From the NCBI GenBank assembly GCA_001792895.1, contig MARA01000024.1:186001-250000 (forward strand): DNA of 64,000 nt, written 5' to 3'. Under the pieces are notes generated by a model. That model was not told where the DNA came from, did no database searches, and saw nothing but the letters and a program-made list of their open reading frames with translations. Within the stretch, counting starts at the first letter, position 1, and every line of letters starts with the position of its first letter. Of the stretch, positions 1 through 10,270 are shown piece after piece. Both the position numbers and the translations under genes were made by a program. This DNA is from Lentinus brumalis. Taxonomy: Eukaryota; Basidiomycota; Agaricomycetes; Polyporales; Polyporaceae.

Positions 1-1
1 G

Positions 2-1375
2 ACGCAGCAAAGTCCGCTGAAGCGCAAGCTTGAGCCGTGGTCGGAGGGTCAAGTGCCGCAAGAACGGACTCCTTCCACCAAGAGGTTGTGCATCCAGGGC
101 ACTGCGGACACGGTACGTGTTGCTTTCGATTGACGGTGGTGTATGTACTGATTCGTGTCCAGGTACTTCTCCAGGCACCGTCAAGTGGCACGCGCGCCGT
201 ATCAAAGACACTCGACTCCTTCTTTGTCCCCAAACGATCATCTGCTGCCGTTCCATCATCTACCACCGCCTCGTCGTCGTCTCATCCTCCCGAGAACGAA
301 CCAGCTCTAACCGTCAATATGGAGCTGTTATCGCCTCTCCCACCGCCCCAAATCCCAAGCAACCTCACGCCGTCTGAACGACTCTTCCTAGTCTCTACAT
401 CAATCAACCCACGCTCCCTCAAGATCAGCGAAGCTATCGAATTCTTCGCTTTCATGGATCTTCGCGCAACACACAAGTGGACGTCTTTCGGCATGACGTC
501 GCGGATGTGGGTCGGCGCAACCACGGAATACAACGCCCTCCTCGCCGAGCGTTGCCGCGCTCAGGGACTACCAGACCCGGTCCCGAAGCATCCGCGCGCA
601 CTGGTAGACAAGCTCAATGACGTCGAGACCGCGATTATTCGCAGGATTGCAACAGGTAACTACAAGTGTACGTCTCGGTCAAGTCTGTGACACGTACATG
701 TGCTAATTCCCGGGCCCGGCATTGTAGCAAAGAACGGCAATGAAGACTTCTGGAAGAAGCACTGCGCCGTCATCTCCCTTGTCAAGTCCGACTCGCGCGG
801 GGCGTCCGAGAAGAACGTAAGCTTCGCGACAATCTGAGCGTGTTTGATGCCAATACTTACGCGCGACTTCCTACTAGCGCAAGGTGGCAACATGCATTCG
901 CTGCAAGCAGCTGAAGTACCCGGGTGGTACCGGCTCAGCCGCTAACCACAAGCGGGACTACTGTTCCGACGGCGTGCGTTGCGGCAAGGTTGGGGCGGAC
1001 GTCCTCCCGGAATGGCCGCAGCCAACGGGACTCTTCACGAGCGGCACGACATTCCACGCAATCGAGTTCCTCAAGGCCCTTCGCGATCTCAATGAGAAGA
1101 TCAACAACAACCACGCGAACGATCTCGTCGTTGATCTCGAATGCCTCGCCTTCGCCAAGCTCTTCCACTCGCGCACCATCAAGACACCTGATAGTGATGG
1201 CGGCATCTACCTCTTCCGCCTCTTCGACTACCTTGCTATGAACCCTCCACTCCCGGAGCTCGTCGTCACCTACAATGGCCAGAAGTATTTACGCCTTGAC
1301 TGTCTCGTAGGACAGGGTGCTCCTGGTGCCGCTGTGTCAGCGCCGATTGCATCACCGACTGCAGGAGGGTCGTAG
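2..1375 (+). CDS. Unrecognised fungal protein with Cys-rich zinc-knuckle-like motif, 5' end outside window
   Basis: This is a four-exon reading frame: 2-112, 163-667, 728-816 and 878-1375. Every intron has GT-AG ends (113-162, 668-727, 817-877), and the phases (0, 1, 0) fit exactly, giving about 400 visible residues before a TAG stop. No initiator Met precedes the first exon, so the gene starts upstream of the window. The first part is Ser/Pro/Lys-rich and low-complexity, with a possible basic nuclear signal (SPLKRKLE). The middle is a folded-looking stretch. Exon 3 opens with Cys-x2-Cys followed by a later His-x4-Cys (CIRC...NHKRDYC), which resembles a metal-binding knuckle. I do not recognise the family and assign no function. 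The exon model is strong because three independent junctions keep the frame. Confidence 0.8.
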
Positions 1376-1861
1376 TAGTTGCGCGCGGCTGCTCAGGTGC
1401 ATGCTGCTGTTTCTTGGGGCGTACAGTATGCTCGTATATTTCCGCTTATCACTTGTATAGTATATACGCGTTGTATAATACACGGTTTCGAGTTGCAACA
1501 CTTCGCCTGGCAGCAGCTGGGGTTAAGCTGCGTTCCATTTAGGAGTGAACCCTAGGCTAGGGTTAGCCCTAGGGTTTAGGCGCCCGGAAGGGGTCACATG
1601 ACAAAAATCGGTCGTTTGGTCTGAACGATTTGGTCAATCGGTCGTTCGGTCCAAAAGGAGAAATCCCCTGGCATGACGGAGCTCCCGTGGGGGTAAGAAG
1701 CGAGTTGCGCGTACACGGACACGTGCTTATGTCCGAGATGCGCGCCGGCAACTTGGAGGCTGCTTTATAACCTCCCGCACGCTGAGCTGGCCGCGGGCCT
1801 GTGGGCTCTAAGGGGATCGTGGATCGTGGATCGTTGATCGACCATCGCCATCGACATCGAC
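1376..1861. promoter_or_regulatory. Intergenic stretch with TATA-like box for the next gene
   Basis: No gene is seen here. A TTTATAA word at 1764-1770 lies about 95 bp upstream of the ATG at 1862 and is a plausible TATA box. The interval also holds a short palindrome built on CCTAGG (about 1550-1580) and a repeated TCGGTCGTTyGGTC word (about 1608-1652). Their role is unknown. Confidence 0.4.
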
Positions 1862-2314
1862 ATGAGCACGACGTCTGAACAGCTCATAACACCCTCGACG
1901 TGCCCTCACTCTTCCGAGCTCTGTCCTCCCTGCCACCTGTGCCACCTCAAACAACGCGTACCACATCTGTTCAACATACGCCGCGTTCCTCGCCACACCA
2001 GGACCATGTCTCATACGAGCGAGACGTTGAGCGTGGAGGTGCAGTCTCTGAAGGAGAGACTCGCAAACAGGATGCAGGCGTTCGAGGTGGAACGGCAGCT
2101 GATGAAGGAGCGGCTTGAAACGGAGCGTCGGGTGATGAGGCAACAGCTTGAGACGGAGCGGGCGAACATGGAACGCGAGCGTGCTAACTGGGAGAGAGAG
2201 CGTGAGCTGCTCACCGCTATTTTGGAGAGAGAGCGTGAGTCGCACGATGAGCGAGTGACTGAGCTGAAGGAGCGAGTGGCGGAACTGAAGGCGGAGAGGC
2301 AGAAGGCCCGATGA
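1862..2314 (+). CDS. Small putative coiled-coil protein
   Basis: This is an intronless open frame of 150 codons. The first 48 residues contain a Cys/His cluster (CPHSSELCPPCHLCH). From about residue 50 to the end the protein is a continuous Glu/Arg/Leu-rich heptad pattern with repeated MERER, LETER and LKER words, so it should form a long coiled coil. An internal Met at 2006 could be an alternative start just before the coiled coil. A TATA-like word lies about 95 bp upstream. It converges with the kinase gene, with 249 bp between the two stops. No specific family is recognised. Because Glu/Arg-rich frames can arise by chance in GC-rich DNA, I hold this as a probable rather than certain gene. 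Confidence 0.55.
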   Translation: MSTTSEQLITPSTCPHSSELCPPCHLCHLKQRVPHLFNIRRVPRHTRTMSHTSETLSVEVQSLKERLANRMQAFEVERQLMKERLETERRVMRQQLETERANMERERANWERERELLTAILERERESHDERVTELKERVAELKAERQKAR

Positions 2315-2563
2315 GGGCGACGTGGAGCCGGAGTCCCTACTGCACTTAGGGTGGATCGCATTGTTCGATCACAGCATGTATGTCGCTGACGGGAGTGCTT
2401 ATTGGAACGCGTTACGGTGGACTGTAAGGCAGGCCTGACGGGAGCGACATGACGGGACGGACTGATGTAACGTAGAGTATATTGTAAGCTTGTGACAGTA
2501 TGTGCAAGGGCCAAACAGACTTCATCGTTTCAACGAAGTGCGCAGATCAGTCCAACGGCCGCT

Positions 2564-4158
2564 TCACACCTCAAGCCACGGGTCATCCAGCAACTCAACC
2601 GCGGTCGCCCTCTTCTGCGGATCCAGCGCGAAGCATCGTCCCAAGAAGTCCAAGGTGGAATGTATATCTGCTTCGCTGAGAGGCAGATCGCCTCGCGCTT
2701 GTGCCGCGTCAGACCTGAAGCGGCGCTCTAGAGGCTCCTCCTCGTTGACCTGTTGTTTGAGTACTCCTGTACGATGGTCTCGTCATTTTCGATCATACTC
2801 GGCATCCAACTGGCGCACGCGTACGTTTTTCTTCGAAGAATGCCCTGGACTGATCCCGATCCCTGGACACCACAGAAGAAGGGAATGACCCGAGGTATTT
2901 TACCATTTGCGACAGGTGCTCGATCACTTGCTCATGGTCTTCGATGTCGATACCCTCCAGGTGGAACAGAGGGCGATCAAACAGCAGCGCGTAGACCTGT
3001 TGATCACGCGGGGTGATTAGAGAAGAGACACAGACTCAGAACCAGCATCGCGGAGCCTGAGGGTCGCCTCATGACACGTACCATGCATCCCACTGCCCAT
3101 ATATCAACGGCGGTGGAGAGCGGATGACAGAGGAGCATCTCCGGTGCCCTCGAATGGAGGGGAGTTTGCAGTGGTTTGCCGGAAGCAGTCATGTCGATGG
3201 GAAGGGCTGGAAAGAATGAGCTCCGACGGTTATCAAAGCTGAGAGGGCTCAGGGCGCACCAGAGCCGTAGTCTGCAAGGCGGACGGAGAGGTAGTCCAGC
3301 CTGTGTGGACTGCCGAGGTTGCCGAGAGGTTGCGACTTCACGGGGGCGAAAGGCCCGGAGGAGTGAGTCTCTGCAGGATTCTTGGCAATATACTCGCCGA
3401 TGCGGCGCGAGATGTCCAGATAGTCGCCTGAGGGGTCGAAGTCGACCATGACGTTGTTCGCCTGCACATCTGAGTCCCGTCGGTGTAAGGAAGCGACCGC
3501 TGTGACGGCGAAGATGCGTGCGATACATACCGCCATGGATAAATTGCAGGTCCTCGTGAAGAAACCGCAGTGCGACCAGACAGTGGCGGGTGACTCGCTT
3601 GACGGCCGCGAGCGGGAAGTGTAGCGGTAGCAGAGACAGCTGAAGCTCGCGCAGTGTTCCAGCGCAGGGCCGCATTGCAATGCATAGATGCACCGCAGGG
3701 ATCGCGCTATACGCAATGAACATCTCCCAGTCTATGGTACAGTGCTTGAGCGCCGGGTGCGATTCGTACTGGTCGTCCCCAATCTTCTTCAGGACCTCGA
3801 CTTCGTAGCACTTGTCAGAGGGGCGCTCGGATGCCACGCCCAAGGAAGCGTTCTGCGTCATTACTTTCACGGCGGCGTAGACTTCCTGCTCCTCAGAGCT
3901 TGCCAGTGGGAGGGTGTCAGACGAGAGTTGAAATGGGGAATGCGCGAGTATTAGTACTTGCCAGTCTCTTGCAAGCCACACGCTGGACGACCCGGCCCAT
4001 CCGAGCTTGCGGACGATCTTGAAGTGCTCGCCGATAGTCTCGCCGAGCTGCAGCGGGTAGTACCCGTAGCCCTCGTGTACTGTGTAGTGCAGAGGCTCTT
4101 CGGCGTCGGCGTCGGCTGGGTGGAGCTTCCGAGTCCATAGAGCTGTAAGTGCTGACAT
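2564..4158 (-). CDS. SRPK-like serine/threonine protein kinase
   Basis: Six exons on the minus strand (4158-3958, 3891-3531, 3469-3260, 3206-3082, 2996-2825, 2766-2564) join in consistent phase to give 423 residues. The glycine loop is at about residues 52-60 (LGWAGSSSV), the ATP lysine is K76 (YAAVKVM), and HGDVQANN forms the catalytic loop. ADYGS stands in place of DFG, RAPEML is the APE motif, and DIWAVGC is subdomain IX. A C-terminal FALDPQKRATA segment ends the kinase domain. The layout and HxD-type loop fit the fungal SRPK-like family, which phosphorylates SR-type substrates; the substrate here is inferred from the family only. The intron between exons 1 and 2 ends in GAG rather than CAG or TAG. 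Another ATG at 4351 opens a basic, presequence-like frame that could be an upstream exon, but I found no phase-compatible splice. Confidence 0.85.
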
Positions 4159-4519
4159 GGAGTAAGGTGTAAGTTTGCGTGTGAATGCGCACCGCGCATC
4201 GCCTTCAGAAATGCGCCCGGAGGCTTCTTCTGCGCCCAGTCAGGCACCTGAGCGCAGACTTCGACGTTTCCAAGTTGCTCGCGTGCGTCCGCGAAGCTAG
4301 GATGCGGCGCGCGAGAGCTCCGAGGTTGAGGTTGCCGGCCCAGGAGAGCATACCAGTAGATGAAAGGCGGCGAAAGGCTGGTGGTGGTAGTCAATCGCCC
4401 GGGTGAGGCGACGTCTGTTTCATATTGGATGCGGGACGATCGCTGCAGCGCCGTCCGTGTCCACTGCGCGTAGCCGGCCTACACAGAACCCTCCGCGACG
4501 CGGCTATTCTGCGGGTTGC
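4159..4519. promoter_or_regulatory. Gap between kinase start and glycosylase stop
   Basis: This 361-bp spacer must contain the promoter of the SRPK-like kinase. It also carries a short antisense open frame starting at 4351 whose product looks like a basic, Arg-rich presequence. No other feature is evident. Confidence 0.3.
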
Positions 4520-5407
4520 CTAGTGCTCGGCCGCGTCGCGTCTGAGCAGCTCGGTCAGTGCGCGGACGTACTCGAGGTCGATCGAGTTTCCCGGGCCGTA
4601 CACAGGGTCCCACTTGCGGTAGGCCTCGATGGCCCAGCGCCACTGCTACGACGCACCCGTCAGCATCCTCCGGTAAGTACACTGAGACGGAGTGCGCTCA
4701 CGAGGTACTTTGTGAGCTCTTTATCCGTCGGGCGCACGCTCTTCCACTCTCCCTCGGCGCCGCAGAATATGCGGTACGAGTCGAGGGCGTATGGGCCGCA
4801 GCCGGGGACGTGGGACACGGGGGTCGGAGGGTAGCGTACCGTCCTTACCCGGGCCTCGGAGAGAGCTGTCGTGTAGCCGCGCGAGGGGCGGGGGCGAGTG
4901 GGGACGGGCGGGTCGACGAGGAAGGTGCGGGAGATGTCGACGAGGCGGTGGGCGCGTTTCTCGCCAAGGCCGAGGTCTCTGAGGAGTTCAAAGAGGAGGG
5001 AGAGCGGGGCTGTGTGGTGCGTCAATGGGACGACGAGGGCGAGCTCGGAGGGAGCGCACCTTGCGCGAGGCTGTCTGGGGTGGGCCATGTGCGTATGATG
5101 TCGAAGAAGACGGGGATGCTCTTCTTGCCGGCGGTCTTGTTGAGGAGGGTGACGGCGACGAGCAGCTTCCACGGGCTCTCGGAGACGTGTTCTGCAGGAC
5201 ACGCATAGTTAGCAGCATTCTGCACACGAAGATAGGCGGACCTTGTATGAGAATCGGTTTCATGCAGTACAGGTCAGTCATTGCCGCGACGAAGTCCTCG
5301 TAAAAGGCACAGAATGTCGAGTCCGACTTTAGTTCGTCGATGTCCACTGCGCGCGGGAAGAAGCGACTGTTGCGATCGCTCGGACTGGAGAAGTAGCGCG
5401 AGTCCAT
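4520..5407 (-). CDS. MBD4-type HhH-GPD DNA glycosylase (catalytic domain only)
   Basis: Four exons (5407-5242, 5191-5060, 5009-4702, 4645-4520) give 243 residues. An in-frame ATG at 5455 would add 16. The sequence matches the vertebrate and plant MBD4 glycosylase core in order: SPWKLLVAVTLLNKTAGK near residue 60, LGLGEKRA near 113, then the helix-hairpin-helix VPGCGPYALDSYRIFC with the expected catalytic Asp at D176, and a KSVRPTDKELTKYL tail. In this family the enzyme excises T or U from G mispairs that arise by deamination of (methyl)cytosine, starting base-excision repair in the nucleus. No methyl-CpG-binding domain is present in the visible gene, so this is a stand-alone catalytic form. 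It lies back to back with the ABC1 copy, about 195 bp apart. The exon 1 donor is the weak GTCCGC. Confidence 0.85.
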
Positions 5408-5439
5408 GTCCGCCCGCCGCTTCCGAGTGTGCGGTCGGG

Positions 5440-5602
5440 GAGAGAGCGTGCGCAACCCTAACCCTCGAGCGCGTGCCGGGGGAGCGCGTCATGTCGCGTC
5501 GGGGTGGCTTCCTCTGCGCCGCCATGTCCTCGCTGCCCTCGCCTTAGACTCCTCCTCTCGTTCTCCCTGGGGCTCTCCTCGCTCTCGCTCTCGTTGCCCG
5601 CC
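5440..5602. promoter_or_regulatory. Divergent promoter region, duplicated upstream of ABC1 copy 2
   Basis: The interval between the glycosylase start and the ABC1 ATG serves two divergent genes. Sequence from about 5445 onward is repeated with high similarity at about 17,090-17,246 upstream of the second ABC1 copy, so the ABC1 promoter was part of the duplicated segment. No clear TATA box is visible. Confidence 0.4.
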
Positions 5603-8298
5603 ATGTTGGCCAGACACTGTCAGCCACGTGCCCGCCCCGCTCCCAGGTCTGCGCACCCCGGCTGGGGCCCCACGATACCCCGCACGGTCTCTATCTCTCC
5701 TCGCGCCTTTGCATCCACCGCCGCCGCACCTACTCGCCGCCCACCGAGGTTGCAGAAGTACCTCCGTCGAACGCTTCTCACTCTCTTCGGGATAGGCGTC
5801 GCGTATGTCGTCGACCGCGAGCTGCATGCTTCAGCGATTAATCGTAATATCCGGACAGCGTGGACGGTGAGTACTCGTGCTCTCTCTGGTCCTTGTCGTG
5901 CCCCATCTCCCATTTCCGAGGGCTGTTAGCGCATTTGTCACGTCCCCGGGGCATTTGCCCGCGACCTCTCAGGCTACTTGTCTCAAGTCAGAAGGCCTCC
6001 ATCAAGTTTCGCATGTCTCCGTCAAGTGCTCGCACCCGCGCTCGCTCGCAGCAAGTCTTCTTCTCCCCAGTATGCGTGACGTCACCATACACCTTGCAGT
6101 TGACGGGACCTTGTTTATTCGACCACACTCTCACCCGTACTTCGCATGCTGCCACCCAGACTGAGGCTCGCCACTGCGCATAACACTACCGGCATTCGCT
6201 CGTCTGCAGACTGACCCACCGTATCATGTCGGGTTCCGGCGCATGCGTCAGATCGCGGCAGTTGTACCCATCCTGAGTTCGACTTCGGCTTCCCGTGCTG
6301 GGGCCATCCCAATCCTGTTGCTGAGACACGGAACAGCGAGGGATGCGTCGTTGCACCGGGAGCTTCGGGAGTCAGGATGTCCGCTCGGACTCGGAGCGCA
6401 CGACTGGGCGCGATGCAGGTGAAGCAGGCGGAGCTCGGGAGGGGGCCGCGACGTGAATGCGGCTCTCGGCCTGGTTCACTGGCGCACAGCTCCTGGTATG
6501 AGACCCTGCCTGCCGATCGGACTTTCACTTTCTGACTTCCTCTTTCACTCGTTCCGGTGCGTAGAGCAGCAAGCCTGCTAGGTACACGAACGGCGACCCG
6601 TGCCTCGCAGATGCACTAGCAGGCTCCCCAGGATCCATTCATAGAGTCGCTGCAATGCAGCCCTGCGCATGCGATACCACTGTCACGCCAGAGAGCTCTC
6701 GCTGCTTGCTGGCACTCTCAGGGGAGTGGAAGTGGAAGTGGGCCCCCGCCTGCGGAGTTCCAAGGTCTCAGTGACTACTTTCACTTCCACAGCATCCGTC
6801 TCAGTGCATACGAGCAGAAGCTGCGGCTCTGTCCAGCGTCAAATACACATCTCCTCCCATTCTCGCACTCCCTTCGCTGGGCCCCATGTCGGTGCGCGGT
6901 GGCCTGTACTCGGTCCTGGGGTGACGCTTCGGCTGAGAGCACATATTGCAACCTATCTCTGTCGTACTCGGCTGGCATTTGCGGTGGAATCTCTCTATGA
7001 TTGCAGTTTAGCGCGGAAAGCCCGGCTTGCCAGCAACTTCTACTACTTACCGCTGTTTCCGTCACGGCCCTAGCTGACATCCGCTATCTGCAGTGTGCCG
7101 TGATTGCCATAGACTACAAGCTCAATTTCACACACGAGAACGCTGACGGCATCCCGGCCCTGCAAGAGCGCGTTGCACAACGCGTGTATGACCTCCTCAC
7201 CTCCAACGGCGGTCTCTACATCAAGATTGGTACGTGTTTGTAGTCCGCGTCGCCGGCCTCTCACTCAGTCATGACTAGGCCAGGCGTTCGCGAACAACGC
7301 GGCACTGCTGCCCCGGCCCATGCAGGAGAAGTTCGCCAAGCTGTTCGACGACGCCCCGCAGGTCCCGTACTCGACCGTCGAGCGCGTCTTCAAGGCCGAG
7401 TTCGGACGTCCGCCCGCGGGGCCCGACGGCGTCTTTGCGACCTTCGAGGAGCAGGCCGCGGCGAGCGCAAGCATCGCGCAGGTGCACCGGGCGCAGCTCA
7501 AGACCGGCGAGTGGGTCGCAGTCAAGATCCAGAAGCCGGACGTGAGCAAGCAGGTCGAGTGGGACCTCGGGGCGTTCCGCGCCGTCATGTGGATATACGA
7601 GCACTGGCTGTTCCACCTCCCGGTCTGCTTCGCCGTCGGTGCGTGCGTCTCTCACGCGAAGCTGCGTGTGCTCACCTCCCGCAGACTTCATCAACGACCA
7701 CCTGCGCCGCGAACTGGACTTTGAGTCGGAGGCACGCAACGCGGTGCGCACGGCCGAGTTCGTCGCGAAGGAACCGCGCCTCGCGGACCGCGTGTACATC
7801 CCGAAGGTGTACCCGAGCTGTCGACGAAGAAGGTCATGGTCGCGGAGTGGATCGACGGCGTGCGGCTCAGCGACCGGCGCGGGATCCAGCGGCTGATGGG
7901 CGACGACGCCTCCGCCGAGCCCCGTGCTCCGTCGCCCGCGGACCGCTTCCCGACACTCAAGGGCGGGTCGAAGTGGGTGATGCAGACGATGGTGGACCTG
8001 TTCAGTGCGCAGATCTTCGACTGGAGCTGGGTGCACTGCGACCCGCACCCGGGGAACATCATCGTGCGGCCGCACCCGGCGAAGACGGGCCAGGCGCAGT
8101 TTGTGCTGCTCGACCACGGGCTGTATGTGCGCGTGTCGCCGCGGTTCCAGCAGCAGTACGCGCGGCTGTGGAAGGGGCTGCTCAGCGCGGACTTTGGCGT
8201 CGTGAAGAGTGTCACGGAGGAGTGGGGGATCGGGACCCCGGATCTGTTTGCGAGCGCGACGCTGATGCGGCCGGTGCGCTTCAAGGAGGTCGAGATGC
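5603..8298 (+). pseudogene. ABC1/UbiB (ADCK1-like) kinase, copy 1: frameshifted and 3'-truncated
   Basis: Exons are 5603-5866, 7094-7229, 7279-7638 and 7685 onward, separated by introns of 1,227, 49 and 46 nt. It encodes the ABC1 hallmarks: KIGQAF (KxGQ motif), ASASIAQVHRA, VAVKIQKP, ELDFESEARNA, and the catalytic HCDPHPGN with DHG in place of DFG. ABC1 proteins of the ADCK1/Mcp2 type are mitochondrial atypical kinases linked to lipid and coenzyme Q homeostasis; that role is inferred from the family. One C is missing at about 7812-7814 compared with copy 2 (ACCC against ACCCC), which breaks the frame in exon 4. Similarity to copy 2 stops at 8298, so the rest of exon 4 and exons 5-6 are absent. 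Exon 3 is intact here, unlike in copy 2. Confidence 0.85.
5867..7093 (+). other. Very long first intron of ABC1 copy 1
   Basis: The intron begins GTGAGT and ends CTGCAG, and its 1,227 nt are more than twenty times the other introns in the window. Stretches near its 5' end and around 6560-6760 align with the corresponding intron of copy 2 (17,499-18,722), so the expansion preceded the duplication. No convincing coding exon lies inside: the flanking exons join directly into the conserved family sequence (...AWT then CAVIAIDYKLNF). Confidence 0.7.
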
Positions 8299-9719
8299 GA
8301 AGGTGGGCGAGACGGACAGAGCCGCGTGTAGAGTACATTGCAGAGCAATATATCTCATGTGCGCGCGACTACCCGGGTGCAGCGGGGGCGCTCCGGACTC
8401 TGCGGACGGCGGTGAGTAGCCTCGTGTTTGCGGTTAGTCCGACGTCGCGTCCGGGGCTGATGCACGCACGGACCCACTCTGGGCAGGCGAGTGTGTCCCT
8501 CCACGGTAGGATTCTTGACCTTACGCCATATTCTGGGACACAGGGCGGGGGGGTGCGTCTCGAGTTGATATAACAGCATGTGCTGCACTCGCTGTTCTGC
8601 GCCGACTGGGAGGGTCGTGGCGCGGAGTTGGCCGGCAGGAAACAGTTGGGATTGCGGGGCTTGATTGGTGTCTACCGAGTGCAGGTATGTACAGAAGACT
8701 GTATACGCTAACTCAGGCCAGCACGGGGTCCATGGAGAGGAGGACGGAGGGGAGGAAGAGGGCGGCGGGAGGGGAGGGCAAGGGCGCTAGTGCGTACAGA
8801 ACGAGGACGGGCGGGCTGCAGCGGAGAACATGCCCTGAGGCGAGAATCCGTGTGGCTGGTGCGGCGTGCGTTCGAGCTTCATATGCTCGGTTTGACAGCC
8901 GAAACGCGCGCGTTGTCGCTGCGTGCGAGGTACTTTCTTGCCGCGAGTAACCCCCGACGCCTGTCGCCAAATTTGGACAGTGCAGGTACGAATTGACGGC
9001 ACTGCACAGCCGCAGGACTTCTCTTCGACCGCCATGATCGTGCCCGAGCGCACAGGCTGCGAAAGATCGTAGTTCAAGCTATCTACGACATGAGGTTCTA
9101 CTACAGACCAAGTACAGTACTCCGCCGCCAGAGGCTCGTGCTCGCGGTCTCGAGCCTTCGGGAGCCTCACTCGTCGATCCGCCCGCCGTCAGTCGACTAC
9201 GCCTACAAGAGCCTGAGCAGCACGTACACGAGGACAGCCAAGAGATTCGGAGGGCAGAGAATCCGGAAGAAATTGGCTCAAGCTCAGCTGCAGCGCACGC
9301 TGTGTGGCCACACGGCAAGTTCCTCGTCCCGCCGTCGATGCAATAATGTGAGGACTCACCGTCTGCGTGTTTGCCATCGTCTCCAGGCTCCGATATGTCG
9401 ATTGTATCGTCGAGGGACGAACTCGAGGGAGGCGGGAGGTCGCTGGGAACCTCACGGTCGTGTGCCTTGATTCGAGCTCGCCCGGTGCGTCATACGGTCT
9501 TGTGCAGCGTTTCGATTGTACTCACCTACTACCGCGGTCTTGGCGACAGCAGCGACCGCCGTGCGTCGCACTTTCGGTGAGTCTTGCTGCGGCTCTCAAC
9601 GGGCGGCTTGCTGGCCGGAGAAGAGCTTGCGGCGCGGACTGTGTCGCAACCTGGGAGAGCAGGAGTGGAGGGTATATAGTAGAGGATGGTGGTGGGAGGA
9701 GAGAAGTGCGAGCAAAACG

Positions 9720-10270
9720 CCCCGGTGACGGGAGACTCGGAAGAGATCCAGGAATGTTCAAGCGACACGGGTAAGCCGATCCTAACCCGGGAGGCGTCAG
9801 GCGTGGGCAGGAGCATTGCTTACCAGTTAATCGTAGGAATTATAGAGCCGCCACTGTCTCCAAGACGCGAATAATGGGTGCGTCTCGGTGCCTGCGGCGC
9901 AATTGGTGGTCGGACGTCATGCCCAGGTGAGTAATGCGTACTTACCCGATCCTCAGCACGTCCGTCACCTGCATCATTCTCACCACACCGTCCTCAGGAC
10001 CCTGTGGACCGGATCACCACACACACGGGGACACTTCCAGCATACAAAGCTACGATTACAGGCTGAGCTCCGCCCTGCGGTATGTTTATGCGGCTCGTCT
10101 GCAATGCAACCGCGAGGACGGCAGATTCAGAGGAGAGTCAGGAACGTTCAAGCGGCGTTGGTAACTCGGGAGGTGTCACGACTGACTTTCCAGTGCATTG
10201 TAGCAATCATGCAGCCGCCTTCGCCGGCAGGACGCGAGTAATAGGTGCGTCTCGGCCCCCACGGGGTATT
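9720..10270. repeat. Imperfect tandem repeat, offset about 385 bp
   Basis: Blocks at 9,726-9,873 recur at 10,121-10,235: a GTTCAAGCG block, a CGGGAGG block, AGCCGCC followed by GACGCGAATAAT or GACGCGAGTAAT, and then GGTGCGTCTCGG. The order is conserved and the spacing is slightly different. A second pair nearby (10,467-10,630 and 10,802-10,935) shares TGCGCTGGGAGAC and TCCCTCGGCTCA or TTCCTCGGCTCA blocks. Confidence 0.55.

Noticed and set aside
1550..1660. Telomere-like TTAGGG word (GGTTAGCCCTAGGG)
   Set aside because: Only isolated, mixed-orientation words occur, not a tandem TTAGGG array.
5489..5827. Antisense 112-codon frame over ABC1 exon 1, also present at copy 2
   Set aside because: It is conserved only because the sense exon is duplicated. 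It is Arg/Gly-rich with no independent signal.
7271..8419. 382-codon plus-strand open frame overlapping ABC1 copy 1, and a 357-codon antisense frame over the same DNA
   Set aside because: Both are out-of-frame shadows of GC-rich ABC1 exons. They are Arg/Ala-rich without domain features, while the ABC1 frame carries all family motifs.
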